Positions 7,933 through 17,307 of a stretch of 52,980 nt of DNA are shown one piece after another. Made by a program: the position numbers and the translations under genes. Source of the DNA: CAZFCK01 sp964517355 (GTDB lineage Bacteria; Desulfobacterota; Desulfovibrionia; Desulfovibrionales; Desulfovibrionaceae); contig CAZFCK010000005.1 of assembly GCA_964517355.1 (NCBI GenBank), forward strand, positions 1-52,980. Reading direction: 5' to 3'. How positions within the stretch are numbered: position 1 is the stretch's first letter; every line of letters starts with the position of its first letter. A model generated the notes under the pieces. That model saw nothing but the letters and a program-made list of their open reading frames with translations, searched no databases and was not told the origin of the DNA.

Positions 7933-8175
7933 TCAGAAATCCGGTGTGTGCTCGGCAATTTTTTGCAGTAAGCCGTCTATGCGATCCACCACGGCTGCCT
8001 TAGCCGTTTTTTCCTGCTCGAGTTCCTCGCGCAAGTGTTGATTCGCCTGTTCCATTTCTTCCAACGCGGCACAGCGCTCTTGCAATTGCTTTTTTTCCTG
8101 TTCCAGGGTTTCCAGCCTGGAAAGGATACTTGTAACACGATTTTCCAATTGTTCAAGAAGTTCCATGTGTGACAT
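7933..8175 (-). CDS. ZapB-like coiled-coil protein
   Basis: An 80-residue protein that is almost entirely coiled coil: heptads of Leu/Ile with many Glu and Lys, starting MSHMELLEQLENRV. GAGGT lies seven bases before the ATG. It sits between glmU (9 bases) and zapA (9 bases). Size, composition and the zapA neighbour suggest a ZapB- or septum-associated partner of ZapA. Sequence alone cannot distinguish ZapB from other short coiled coils. Confidence 0.8.
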   Translation of the reverse strand: MSHMELLEQLENRVTSILSRLETLEQEKKQLQERCAALEEMEQANQHLREELEQEKTAKAAVVDRIDGLLQKIAEHTPDF

Positions 8176-8184
8176 GATAATACC

Positions 8185-9579
8185 TCATTTGCCGCAAATC
8201 AAGAAAGAGTTGCGTCGTTCCTTATTCTCCTGGCGGGCGCGGCCCACGGCCAAGGCCTTGGCGGGGACATTCTTCGTAATCACGGAACCCGCCGCCACCA
8301 ACGCTTGTTCCCCCACCTCCACGGGGGCGACCAGCGCGGTATTGCTTCCGATAAAGGCGCCTTGGCCTATGGTGGTCCTATGCTTGTTTTTTCCGTCGTA
8401 GTTGCAGGTTATGGTCCCGGCTCCGATATTGCTGCCCGCGCCGATATCGGCGTCACCGAGATACGTGAGGTGACTCGCCTTGGCGCCTTTGCCCAGAACG
8501 GCGTTTTTCACCTCCACAAAATTACCCACACGCGAACTTTCCTGCAACATCGCCCCCGGGCGTAAACGCGCATACGGCCCTACCTGGCAATTCTCTCCAA
8601 CGACGGCCTTTTCAAGATGGCTGAAACTTTTAACTACGCTGCCGGCGTTTACGCTGCTGTTTATCAGTACACAATGCGATTCGATCTGTACATCGCCATA
8701 CAGCTCCGTTGTTCCGTAGAGTTCGCACGGACCGCAAATCTGCGCACCTGGAGCCAGGATAACGTCCGGACCAATCCGCACGCTTTCAGGTTGGCGGATA
8801 CAAACGCCCTTTTCCTGCCAGTCCGAGACGATACGGCGCCGCAATTCCTCTTCCGCCTGAACCAGCTCCAAGGGGCTGTTGATACCCAGCAGCCTCGCGT
8901 CGTTGCCCATATTGCAGCCGATGACCCGCATGCCGGCCGAAACGCATAGGCCGATGAGGTCGGTAATATAAAATTCCTTGCTCTTGTTATTATTATGCAA
9001 ACGCCCCAACACTGGGGCGATACTCTCAATCTTGAGACAATAGACGCCGGCGTTGATTTCACGGGGTTCCGGTCCATGCACCGCCGGATCATAATCTTTC
9101 GCTTCTATAATGGATTGAACAGCTTCGTTGTTGCGCACTACACGGCCATAGGCTCCGGGATCGTCGAGCGTGATGCTCAAAAAAGCTATATCGGCATCGA
9201 GTTCAAGGCTTTGCGCCATAAAAGACCTGGCCATGGCGGCGGACAGAAACGGCGTATCGCCATTGACAACGAGGACGTGGGTCAGACCGGCGTTGTCAAA
9301 AGCGCTCCAAGCGCACTGCAAAGCGTGCCCCGTGCCGAGTTGTTCCTCCTGGAGAACAAATGAATCGGGCGCGCGTTCGGGAAAGGCCCGGCGCACATCT
9401 TCGGCCCCGTGCCCGATGATGGTGTACAGAAATTCAGGAAAAAGTTGATCCAGCTCCTTGTAGATGAACCGCAGCATGGGTTCATGCAATATTTTCAGGA
9501 GTACTTTTGGCGAAACGGAATGCATGCGCGTTCCTTTGCCGGCGGCAAGAATGCATGCTCCGATGCGGTTATCTTTCAT
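8185..9579 (-). CDS. glmU: Bifunctional UDP-N-acetylglucosamine pyrophosphorylase / glucosamine-1-phosphate acetyltransferase
   Basis: It makes UDP-GlcNAc from glucosamine-1-phosphate, acetyl-CoA and UTP in the cytoplasm, feeding peptidoglycan and lipopolysaccharide. The uridyltransferase half (1 to about 230) has LAAGKGTRM and the NGDTPFL metal-site region. The C-terminal half is a left-handed beta-helix of hexapeptide repeats with RLRPGA, GNFVEVKN and TITCNYDG, the acetyltransferase site. 464 residues is close to the usual 456. GAGGAG precedes the ATG. It begins a group with the ZapB-like gene and zapA, right after the atp terminator. Confidence 0.97.
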   Translation of the reverse strand: MKDNRIGACILAAGKGTRMHSVSPKVLLKILHEPMLRFIYKELDQLFPEFLYTIIGHGAEDVRRAFPERAPDSFVLQEEQLGTGHALQCAWSAFDNAGLTHVLVVNGDTPFLSAAMARSFMAQSLELDADIAFLSITLDDPGAYGRVVRNNEAVQSIIEAKDYDPAVHGPEPREINAGVYCLKIESIAPVLGRLHNNNKSKEFYITDLIGLCVSAGMRVIGCNMGNDARLLGINSPLELVQAEEELRRRIVSDWQEKGVCIRQPESVRIGPDVILAPGAQICGPCELYGTTELYGDVQIESHCVLINSSVNAGSVVKSFSHLEKAVVGENCQVGPYARLRPGAMLQESSRVGNFVEVKNAVLGKGAKASHLTYLGDADIGAGSNIGAGTITCNYDGKNKHRTTIGQGAFIGSNTALVAPVEVGEQALVAAGSVITKNVPAKALAVGRARQENKERRNSFLICGK

Positions 9580-9615
9580 TATGGCTCCTCAACACGTTTT
9601 TCCTGCTTAAACAAC

Positions 9616-9647
9616 AAAAAAGCAGGCCTGTAAAGGCCTGCCTTTTT
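9616..9647. terminator. Bidirectional-type terminator after the atp operon
   Basis: GCAGGCCT-GTAA-AGGCCTGC forms an 8-bp stem flanked by six T on the minus strand and five T on the plus strand. It lies 47 bases after the atpC stop and 37 bases before the glmU start, so its likely job is ending atp transcription. Confidence 0.93.
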
Positions 9648-9693
9648 GTTGATACGATTATGTCGTGAGCATCCCGCTCAGGGGAGGCGAACG

Positions 9694-10113
9694 CTATCTA
9701 CCTGCGCCGGCCTGTTGCTCGGTGACTTTCAGTCTTGCCAAGGCGCGGTGCAACGCAGCCTGCGCTCTGGCGTAATCCAGTTTTTCCTTCTGCTGTGCAA
9801 GGCGGGCTTCGGCACGTTCCTTGGCCTTGCGAGCACGTTCCACATCTATTTCTTCCGCTTTTTCGGCGCTTTCGGCAAGGACCGTCACCTTGTTGTTCGA
9901 AACGTCCGCAAAGCCTCCGGAAAGAAAGACGTAATGCGCTCTTCCGCCCTTTTTGTAATAGAGATTGCCTATCTGTAGCGCGGAGAGAAAGGCTATATGG
10001 TTCGGCAGGACACCAAATTCGCCTTCGTACCCCGGAGCGCCCACATAGTCCACCTCCTCGTTGAGCACGAGCTTGTCAGGAGTGACTATTTCCAGCTTGA
10101 GCGACTTTTCCAT
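9694..10113 (-). CDS. atpC: ATP synthase F1 epsilon subunit
   Basis: The central-stalk subunit that couples rotor and catalytic head and can inhibit ATP hydrolysis. 139 residues: an N-terminal beta-sandwich (LEIVTPDKLVLNEEVDYVGAPG, then EFGVLPNH) and a C-terminal two-helix hairpin rich in Ala, Glu and Arg (about 90-135). TAGGAGA precedes the ATG. It is the last gene of the atp operon, 22 bases after atpD. Confidence 0.96.
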   Translation of the reverse strand: MEKSLKLEIVTPDKLVLNEEVDYVGAPGYEGEFGVLPNHIAFLSALQIGNLYYKKGGRAHYVFLSGGFADVSNNKVTVLAESAEKAEEIDVERARKAKERAEARLAQQKEKLDYARAQAALHRALARLKVTEQQAGAGR

Positions 10114-10135
10114 GTGAATCTCCTAAAAGCGAGCG

Positions 10136-11539
10136 TTAGGCGCTTTTGGCTTTCTCCAGGACTTCGTTGATGTCGCCCACCATGTAGAAGGCGCTTTCCG
10201 GGATATCGTCGTGCTTGCCTTCCAGAATCTCGCGGAAGCCCTTGATGGTGTCCTCGAGCTTGACGTAGCGGCCGGCAACACCGGTGAACTGCTCGGCGAC
10301 ATGGAAAGGCTGCGACAGGAAGCGCTGGATCTTACGCGCGCGGGATACGGTGAGCTTGTCCTCGTCTGAGAGTTCGTCCATACCGAGAATGGCGATGATG
10401 TCTTGCAGATCTTTGTACTTCTGGAGCACCTGCTGCACTTCGCGCGCGGTGTAGTAGTGATCGTTGCCCAAGACCAGGGGGTCGAGGATGCGCGAGGTGG
10501 AGTCCAGAGGATCAACCGCGGGGTAGATGCCCAGCTCGGCGATCTGGCGGGAAAGAACCAGAGTTCCATCCAAGTGCGAAAACGTCGTCGCGGGCGCGGG
10601 GTCGGTCAAGTCGTCCGCAGGTACGTATACGGCCTGGACCGAGGTGATGGAGCCCTTGTTGGTGGAGGTGATGCGTTCCTGCAAGGCGCCGAGGTCGGTG
10701 CCCAAAGTGGGCTGGTAGCCAACCGCGGAGGGCATGCGGCCGAGAAGCGCGGACACCTCGGAACCGGCCTGGGTGAAACGGAAGATGTTGTCAACGAAGA
10801 GCAACACGTCCTGGCCTTCTTCGTCGCGGAAGTATTCGGCGCAAGCCAGAGCTGTCAGCGCCACGCGGGCACGCGCTCCCGGAGGCTCGTTCATCTGGCC
10901 GTAAATCAAGCCGGCTTTTTCCAGAACGCCGGCGTCTTTCATTTCATGATACAAGTCGTTTCCTTCACGGGTCCGCTCGCCAACACCGGCGAACACGGAG
11001 ATACCGCCGTGCTGCTTCGCGATGTTGTTGATCATTTCCATGAGGATAACGGTCTTGCCTACGCCGGCGCCGCCGAACAGGCCCATTTTGCCGCCCTTGG
11101 GGAAGGGAATCAGCAAGTCGATAACCTTGACGCCTGTTTCAAGCAGTTCAACAGACGTGCTCTGATCGACAAAAGCAGGAGCGGGGCGGTGAATGGGCAG
11201 AGACATGGTGGACTCGATGGGACCGAGTTCGTCCACAGGGCGACCCACGACATTCATGATGCGTCCCAAAGAGGCCTTGCCCACCGGAACCATGATGGGG
11301 TGGCCAGTGTCAATGACGTCCATACCGCGAACCAGACCCTCGGTGGCGTCCATGGCGATGGTGCGCACGACGTTGTCGCCAAGGTGCTGCGCCACCTCGA
11401 CAACGAGGTCGGGCGCGTCGGTGTTATTGGGATTGTTTATCTCCAGGGCGGAAAAAATGTTCGGCAATTTGCCCGGAGGAAACTCGACGTCTACAACAGC
11501 GCCGATGACCTGCTTAATTTTTCCGACATTCTCACTCAT
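10136..11539 (-). CDS. atpD: ATP synthase F1 beta subunit
   Basis: The catalytic subunit of the F1 head; three copies bind and interconvert ADP and ATP. 467 residues, standard length. The P-loop GGAGVGKTV, the catalytic-glutamate region GERTREGNDLY, and ALTGLTMAEYF-type helix region (here ALTALACAEYFRDEEGQDVLLFVDNI) are all present, as is SALLGRMPSAVGYQPTL. GGAAGGGAG precedes the ATG. It sits between atpG (20 bases) and atpC. Confidence 0.98.
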   Translation of the reverse strand: MSENVGKIKQVIGAVVDVEFPPGKLPNIFSALEINNPNNTDAPDLVVEVAQHLGDNVVRTIAMDATEGLVRGMDVIDTGHPIMVPVGKASLGRIMNVVGRPVDELGPIESTMSLPIHRPAPAFVDQSTSVELLETGVKVIDLLIPFPKGGKMGLFGGAGVGKTVILMEMINNIAKQHGGISVFAGVGERTREGNDLYHEMKDAGVLEKAGLIYGQMNEPPGARARVALTALACAEYFRDEEGQDVLLFVDNIFRFTQAGSEVSALLGRMPSAVGYQPTLGTDLGALQERITSTNKGSITSVQAVYVPADDLTDPAPATTFSHLDGTLVLSRQIAELGIYPAVDPLDSTSRILDPLVLGNDHYYTAREVQQVLQKYKDLQDIIAILGMDELSDEDKLTVSRARKIQRFLSQPFHVAEQFTGVAGRYVKLEDTIKGFREILEGKHDDIPESAFYMVGDINEVLEKAKSA

Positions 11540-11559
11540 GTCCTTACACTCCCTTCCTC

Positions 11560-12444
11560 TTATCCTTTAAGCGCTTCAGCGCCGCCGACGATGTCCATCA
11601 ACTCTGTGGTGATGGCTGCCTGCCTTGTCTTGTTGTAAACCAAAGTCAACGAATCGACCATGTCGTCGCAGGCCTTGGTGGCATTGTCCATTGCGGTCAT
11701 ACGAGCTGCGTGTTCACTCGCCGAAGTATCCAGCAGGCCGCGGTAAATCTGCACCTTGATGAAGCGGGGCAGCAGCTCCGCCAGCAAGCCTTTCACATCG
11801 GGCTCGTATATGTATTCTGTCGCGTCAGCAGCGCCACCGGCCTCCTCGGCTGCGGAGTCCTGATGGGTAAGCGGCAGAATGGTGCGCGTGATGGGCTCTT
11901 GCCTGGCCATACTCACGAACTCGCCGAAGACAAGGATGACTTCGTCCAGCTCGCCTTGCATGTAGGCGTTGATGATCTCCATGCCCAGTTCATTGGCCAA
12001 CGTGAAATCAAAGGAACTCATCTTGTCGGCATACGCCTTCACGATTTCAAAATCACTCTTGCGCACGAAATCGCGGCCCTTTTTGCCAACGCAGTAAAAC
12101 TTCACGGTTTTTCCGGCGTTGGCCTTCTCTTGAGCCAGCCTCCGAGCGGTCTTGAGCATGTTGGCATTGAAACTGCCGCACAAACCGCGGTCGGAAGTGA
12201 CCAGAAGAATCCCGACTGTTTTGATTTCATCGCGGACAACGAGCAGCGGATGCGCGGCCTCGTCCGCCTTGCCGGCAAGTTCTCCGAGCATTTCGTAGAA
12301 CTTGTCCGCATAAGGGCGGAAGCGCTCGATACGCTGTTGGGCGCCGCGCAGCTTCGCCGAGGCCACCATGTTCATGGCCTTGGTGATCTGCTTGGTCTTC
12401 TTGACGCCAGTTATCTTATTTTTAACATCTTTCAACGAAGGCAT
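11560..12444 (-). CDS. atpG: ATP synthase F1 gamma subunit
   Basis: The rotating shaft of F1. 294 residues, the family length. The conserved N-terminal helix has ITKAMNMVASAKLRGAQ and the C-terminal helix has ERAARMTAMDNAT-type sequence (EHAARMTAMDNATKACDDM) and YNKTRQAAITTELMDIVGGAEAL. The middle Rossmann-like part contains SDRGLCGSFNANM. GGGAGGAT precedes the ATG. It lies 22 bases after atpA. Confidence 0.97.
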   Translation of the reverse strand: MPSLKDVKNKITGVKKTKQITKAMNMVASAKLRGAQQRIERFRPYADKFYEMLGELAGKADEAAHPLLVVRDEIKTVGILLVTSDRGLCGSFNANMLKTARRLAQEKANAGKTVKFYCVGKKGRDFVRKSDFEIVKAYADKMSSFDFTLANELGMEIINAYMQGELDEVILVFGEFVSMARQEPITRTILPLTHQDSAAEEAGGAADATEYIYEPDVKGLLAELLPRFIKVQIYRGLLDTSASEHAARMTAMDNATKACDDMVDSLTLVYNKTRQAAITTELMDIVGGAEALKG

Positions 12445-12466
12445 ATCTGGCTATCCTCCCGGAGAG

Positions 12467-13975
<1,509 letters not shown>

Positions 13976-13979
13976 GGCC

Positions 13980-14531
13980 CTATTCACCCCTCTTTATGTT
14001 TTCTTGCAGCATGCCAAGCTGCGCACGCAGGCTAGCATCCATGATCATGTCCCCAACCTTGAGCACGAGCCCGCCAAGGATTTGCTTGTCCTTTGAAAAC
14101 TCCAGCACGAGTTTTTTACCGGACTGCTTTTCGAGTTGATCCTTGAGAGCTTTTTGTTTTGTCTTGTTCAAGTCGATGGCCGTGACCACTTCACCACGCA
14201 CGATGCCCTGCTCTGCATCGAGCAATTCGCCAAATACAAATGCTATTTCCGGCAAAGCACCCAGGCGTTCCTTGTCTGCCAAAAGAAAAAGAAAGTTCTT
14301 GGTCAGATCCTGGGGCTTGATCTTGGCCATCAGCTTTTCCAGAATCATCTTTTTTTCTTCAACAGAGAAGATGGGGTTGCGAAAGATCCGCAAGAGCTCG
14401 GGCGCGCCTTCCAGGAGCTCTGCAATCCCGGCCAGGTCCCTACCAAAAGCATTCAACGCCTCATCGCCCTTGTCCCGGCCGATGGCGAACAATGCCCTGG
14501 CATACCGTCGCGCTACAATGTTCCCGGTCAA
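13980..14531 (-). CDS. atpH: ATP synthase delta subunit (OSCP)
   Basis: It links the peripheral stalk to the F1 head. 183 residues with the N-terminal helical bundle (NIVARRYARALFAIG) and the C-terminal part with KVGDMIMDASLRAQLGML. The start is TTG at 14531, overlapping the atpF stop as ATTGA, with AAAGGTGGT upstream. This tight overlap implies coupled translation of the two stalk subunits. Confidence 0.95.
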   Translation of the reverse strand: MTGNIVARRYARALFAIGRDKGDEALNAFGRDLAGIAELLEGAPELLRIFRNPIFSVEEKKMILEKLMAKIKPQDLTKNFLFLLADKERLGALPEIAFVFGELLDAEQGIVRGEVVTAIDLNKTKQKALKDQLEKQSGKKLVLEFSKDKQILGGLVLKVGDMIMDASLRAQLGMLQENIKRGE

Positions 14532-15112
14532 TTGAACACCACCTTTGTTAAATATTTGTCAATCAGCTTCTCGTGCTCTTCTTTGGTGAGCTTCTTGGCC
14601 AGGGCCTTTTCAGCAGCCTGGGCGATCAGCTCAGCGATTTCGGCGCGCATTTTCTCCATGGCGTACTTGGCTTCCTGTTCAGCCGTGATCTCAGCCTGCC
14701 GCCTGATCACTTCAGCCTGCTTGTGCGCCTTTTCAACAATGGATTCCTTCAGCGCTTCGCCCTGGGACTTGTAGTCCGCGATAATCCGTTCACGTTCGGA
14801 CTGCACGTTGGCGATATTACGTTCAACTTCGGCCAAATGCTTCTCAGCCTCCATCTTGCGCTTGGAAAGTTCGTTGAGTTCGGTTTCAATGTTGTAGCGC
14901 CGGGAGCTGAAAAACCCGACGATCTTCTTGCCGGCCGCCCACCAGATAATGCCCACGAATGCGGCAAAATTCACAAGACGGAACGCGAAATTACCCCAAT
15001 CGTTGCCGTGGACCGCCTCACCGCCCTCGGCACCGTGTTCCGCCGCCATGGCGACAGCCGCGCACAGCACTACCATTAAGCATGTGTAGCTTATTACCTT
15101 AACCCGTTTCAA
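14528..15112 (-). CDS. atpF: ATP synthase F0 b subunit
   Basis: Membrane-anchored arm of the peripheral stalk. 194 residues: a signal-like hydrophobic stretch (about 7-24), then a second hydrophobic helix (FRLVNFAAFVGIIWWAAGKKI) and a long charged helix for b-b' dimerisation. The first stretch resembles a signal peptide, so the mature protein may start after MAAEHGAE; this is inference. The start is TTG at 15112, supported by GGAGGT eight bases upstream. It follows the shorter b-type gene by 31 bases. Confidence 0.93.
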   Translation of the reverse strand: MKRVKVISYTCLMVVLCAAVAMAAEHGAEGGEAVHGNDWGNFAFRLVNFAAFVGIIWWAAGKKIVGFFSSRRYNIETELNELSKRKMEAEKHLAEVERNIANVQSERERIIADYKSQGEALKESIVEKAHKQAEVIRRQAEITAEQEAKYAMEKMRAEIAELIAQAAEKALAKKLTKEEHEKLIDKYLTKVVFN

Positions 15113-15143
15113 AGCACCTTACCTCCTTGCCGCCCTGCCCGTT

Positions 15144-15560
15144 TTACGCCAAAATTTTGTCCACAGCCTTATCGGCCAGCGCACCCACCTGACCCTTCAG
15201 GCTTTCCATGGCGTCCTTGGATTGCGTCTCGATTTCGCCCCGCGCAGCGGCAAGCTTTTTCTGGGCTTCCGCACCGGCTGCGCCGATGAGCTTTTGTTCC
15301 TCAGTCTGGGCCTCAGCCTTAAAACGAAGCCGCTCTTCGGTTCCAGCCTTACGGGCTTCTTCCAAAGCCGCTTCGTAGTTTTTGAGCTTTTCCGCAGCAG
15401 ATTGGGTAAAGCGCTCGGTCTCGCCGACCAAGCCGGCCATCACGCCCGTACGTTTTTTAATGACCTCCCTGATGGGTTTGATCAGAAGAATGTTGAGTAC
15501 GACAAGCGTGATTACAAAGTTGATGAATTGAACGAATAGGGTGATGTCCAGATTAATCAT
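15144..15560 (-). CDS. atpF2: ATP synthase F0 b' subunit
   Basis: 138 residues with one N-terminal membrane helix (MINLDITLFVQFINFVITLVVL) and a long Ala/Glu/Lys-rich helix. It is shorter than the b subunit encoded next and differs in sequence, as in bacteria with heterodimeric b/b' stalks. It is the first gene of this atp group. The a and c subunit genes (atpB, atpE) are not in the window, so the F0 rotor is encoded elsewhere. Confidence 0.9.
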   Translation of the reverse strand: MINLDITLFVQFINFVITLVVLNILLIKPIREVIKKRTGVMAGLVGETERFTQSAAEKLKNYEAALEEARKAGTEERLRFKAEAQTEEQKLIGAAGAEAQKKLAAARGEIETQSKDAMESLKGQVGALADKAVDKILA

Positions 15561-15687
15561 GCCGACCCCCGTCAGAGGTTGTGAATTTTAGTGCAAAATC
15601 AACGCGCAAATAGCCGATTTTCCCCAGCCTGTCAAAATGTTTTTGCCGCGCCGCCGCTTCCCGCGGGGGCTTCCAAAGGTGTTTTTC

Positions 15688-16143
15688 CTAAGGAGTACCT
15701 ATAGTTTCGCTACTTTTCACCTCTTCGGCGGACGCCGTCGGTTCTGCCTGAGTTTTGTCCTTGTCGCCACCGATGAAGTCTAAACGTTTGCCAGCTTTTT
15801 TCTCGATTTTCGGCTGGCTTTTGCCCATGGTCACCTGACCATCGAGTATCGCCCCCTCTTCGACAACGAGCACCGGGCTGTTCATGCTGCCCACGAAATT
15901 CGCGCTCTTATGCAGCACGACCTTTTTCCCGGCCTCGATTTCGCCTTGAAGATAGCCGCTCAGGATGAGTTGCCCCACCCAGACCTGACCTTGCACTTTC
16001 GCGTCTTTACCAACGATGAGCGTGCCTTCGGACTGGATTTCTCCGGTAAAGGTACCGTCGATACGCACCGAGCCTTCGAAATTCAGCTTGCCTTGGTAGT
16101 GCGTTCCCGAGCCCAAAAAAGCATTGATCTCGTCTTTGGCCAT
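15688..16143 (-). CDS. Bactofilin (CcmA-type)
   Basis: A cytoskeletal beta-helix protein that polymerises without nucleotide and is used in cell shape or pole organisation. 151 residues; the core (about 10-110) shows the short repeating pattern of bactofilins: GTHYQGKLNFEGSVRIDGTFTGEI, then EGTLIVGKDAKVQG and SANFVGSMNSPVLVVEEGAILDG. The C-terminal 40 residues are Lys/Glu-rich and disordered. AGAGGAG precedes the ATG. It is the last gene after rodA (45 bases), consistent with a shape role, and lies 127 bases before the atp group. Confidence 0.93.
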   Translation of the reverse strand: MAKDEINAFLGSGTHYQGKLNFEGSVRIDGTFTGEIQSEGTLIVGKDAKVQGQVWVGQLILSGYLQGEIEAGKKVVLHKSANFVGSMNSPVLVVEEGAILDGQVTMGKSQPKIEKKAGKRLDFIGGDKDKTQAEPTASAEEVKSSETIGTP

Positions 16144-16188
16144 GGGTCTGCTCCTCTTAAAGCTCTGGTTGTCTGCCTGCGGGGCGCA

Positions 16189-17298
16189 TCACGACGATTT
16201 GAACACAAAGCGCCTCATGGAAACGCTGAGCACCAGTCCCACCAGACAGAAATTCACCACGGTGGCGCTGCCGCCGTAGCTGATAAAGGGCAGGGGAATC
16301 CCCACCACAGGCATGAGCCCAAGCACCATGCCCATGTTGATTAGTATTTGCCAAAAAAAATAAAAAAAGACGCCCGCAGCGAGAAAGCTGCCGAAACGGT
16401 CCTTAGCGTCCCGGGCCGTGGAGAAGATGCTCAACAAAAACAAGCAGAAAAACGAGAGCAACGTAATGCTGCCCACAAAGCCCCATTCTTCTCCGAACAC
16501 GGCCACGGCGAAGTCCGTATGTTTCTCCGGTAAAAAGCGCAGCTGGCTTTGCGTGCCCGCAAGGAATCCCTTGCCCCACAATTCGCCGGAGCCAATGGCT
16601 ATTTGCGACTGGATGATATGATACCCCGCGCCCCGCGGATCGCTTCCCGGATTGAGAAACGTGATAATCCGCTGTTTTTGGTAATCCTTAAGCACGAACC
16701 ATCCCAGCGGCACCAACATCGGCAGCACAAGAGCCATGGTCTTCATCACACGCGCCGTCAGCCCTCTGTACAAGATGATGCCGCCTAATAGCAAGAGCAG
16801 GTTGAGTCCCGAGCCCAAATCAGGCTGCATAATGATCAGTCCCGCCGGCAGCATGCCAATACCCAGGACAAAAAACAATCCCGCCCAATCCAATCGTCCT
16901 TGTTTAGCGGACAAAATTTTAGCGCCCACCAGAAGAATGGTGATTTTGGCCAGCTCACTGGGCTGAAGGTTGAAAAAACCAAGGGATATCCACCTTTTCG
17001 CCCCATAAATCGTCTTACCCCACATTGGAACCGCCAACAGAAGCAGCACGGAGGCTATGAACAGGGGCCAGGCCAACAGGCGCAGATGCCTGTAATCCAG
17101 GATGGCGAAAAAGAGCATGCAGCCAAGCCCCAGGCAGCCCCATAAAAACTGCTTCTGATAATAGGGGTTGACGGACAGCCCCTCTTCCAGACGGAAACCG
17201 CTGGCGGAATACAGGTTCAGCAGCCCCAGCGCAAACAGCAAAAACGTCAGACCTAGCAGGGGCCAGTTCATGTATGTCAACAGTCGTCTATCGATCAT
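16189..17298 (-). CDS. rodA: Peptidoglycan glycosyltransferase RodA (SEDS)
   Basis: The SEDS-family polymerase that makes glycan strands for side-wall growth with PBP2. 369 residues with about ten membrane helices. It has GWISLGFFNLQPSEL-type sequence (RWISLGFFNLQPSELAKI), QPDLGSGLN and the C-terminal GIPLPFISYGGSA, all family signatures. It lies 9 bases after mrdA, so the polymerase and its partner transpeptidase are co-expressed. Confidence 0.96.
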   Translation of the reverse strand: MIDRRLLTYMNWPLLGLTFLLFALGLLNLYSASGFRLEEGLSVNPYYQKQFLWGCLGLGCMLFFAILDYRHLRLLAWPLFIASVLLLLAVPMWGKTIYGAKRWISLGFFNLQPSELAKITILLVGAKILSAKQGRLDWAGLFFVLGIGMLPAGLIIMQPDLGSGLNLLLLLGGIILYRGLTARVMKTMALVLPMLVPLGWFVLKDYQKQRIITFLNPGSDPRGAGYHIIQSQIAIGSGELWGKGFLAGTQSQLRFLPEKHTDFAVAVFGEEWGFVGSITLLSFFCLFLLSIFSTARDAKDRFGSFLAAGVFFYFFWQILINMGMVLGLMPVVGIPLPFISYGGSATVVNFCLVGLVLSVSMRRFVFKSS

Positions 17299-17307
17299 GT
17301 TTCCGCC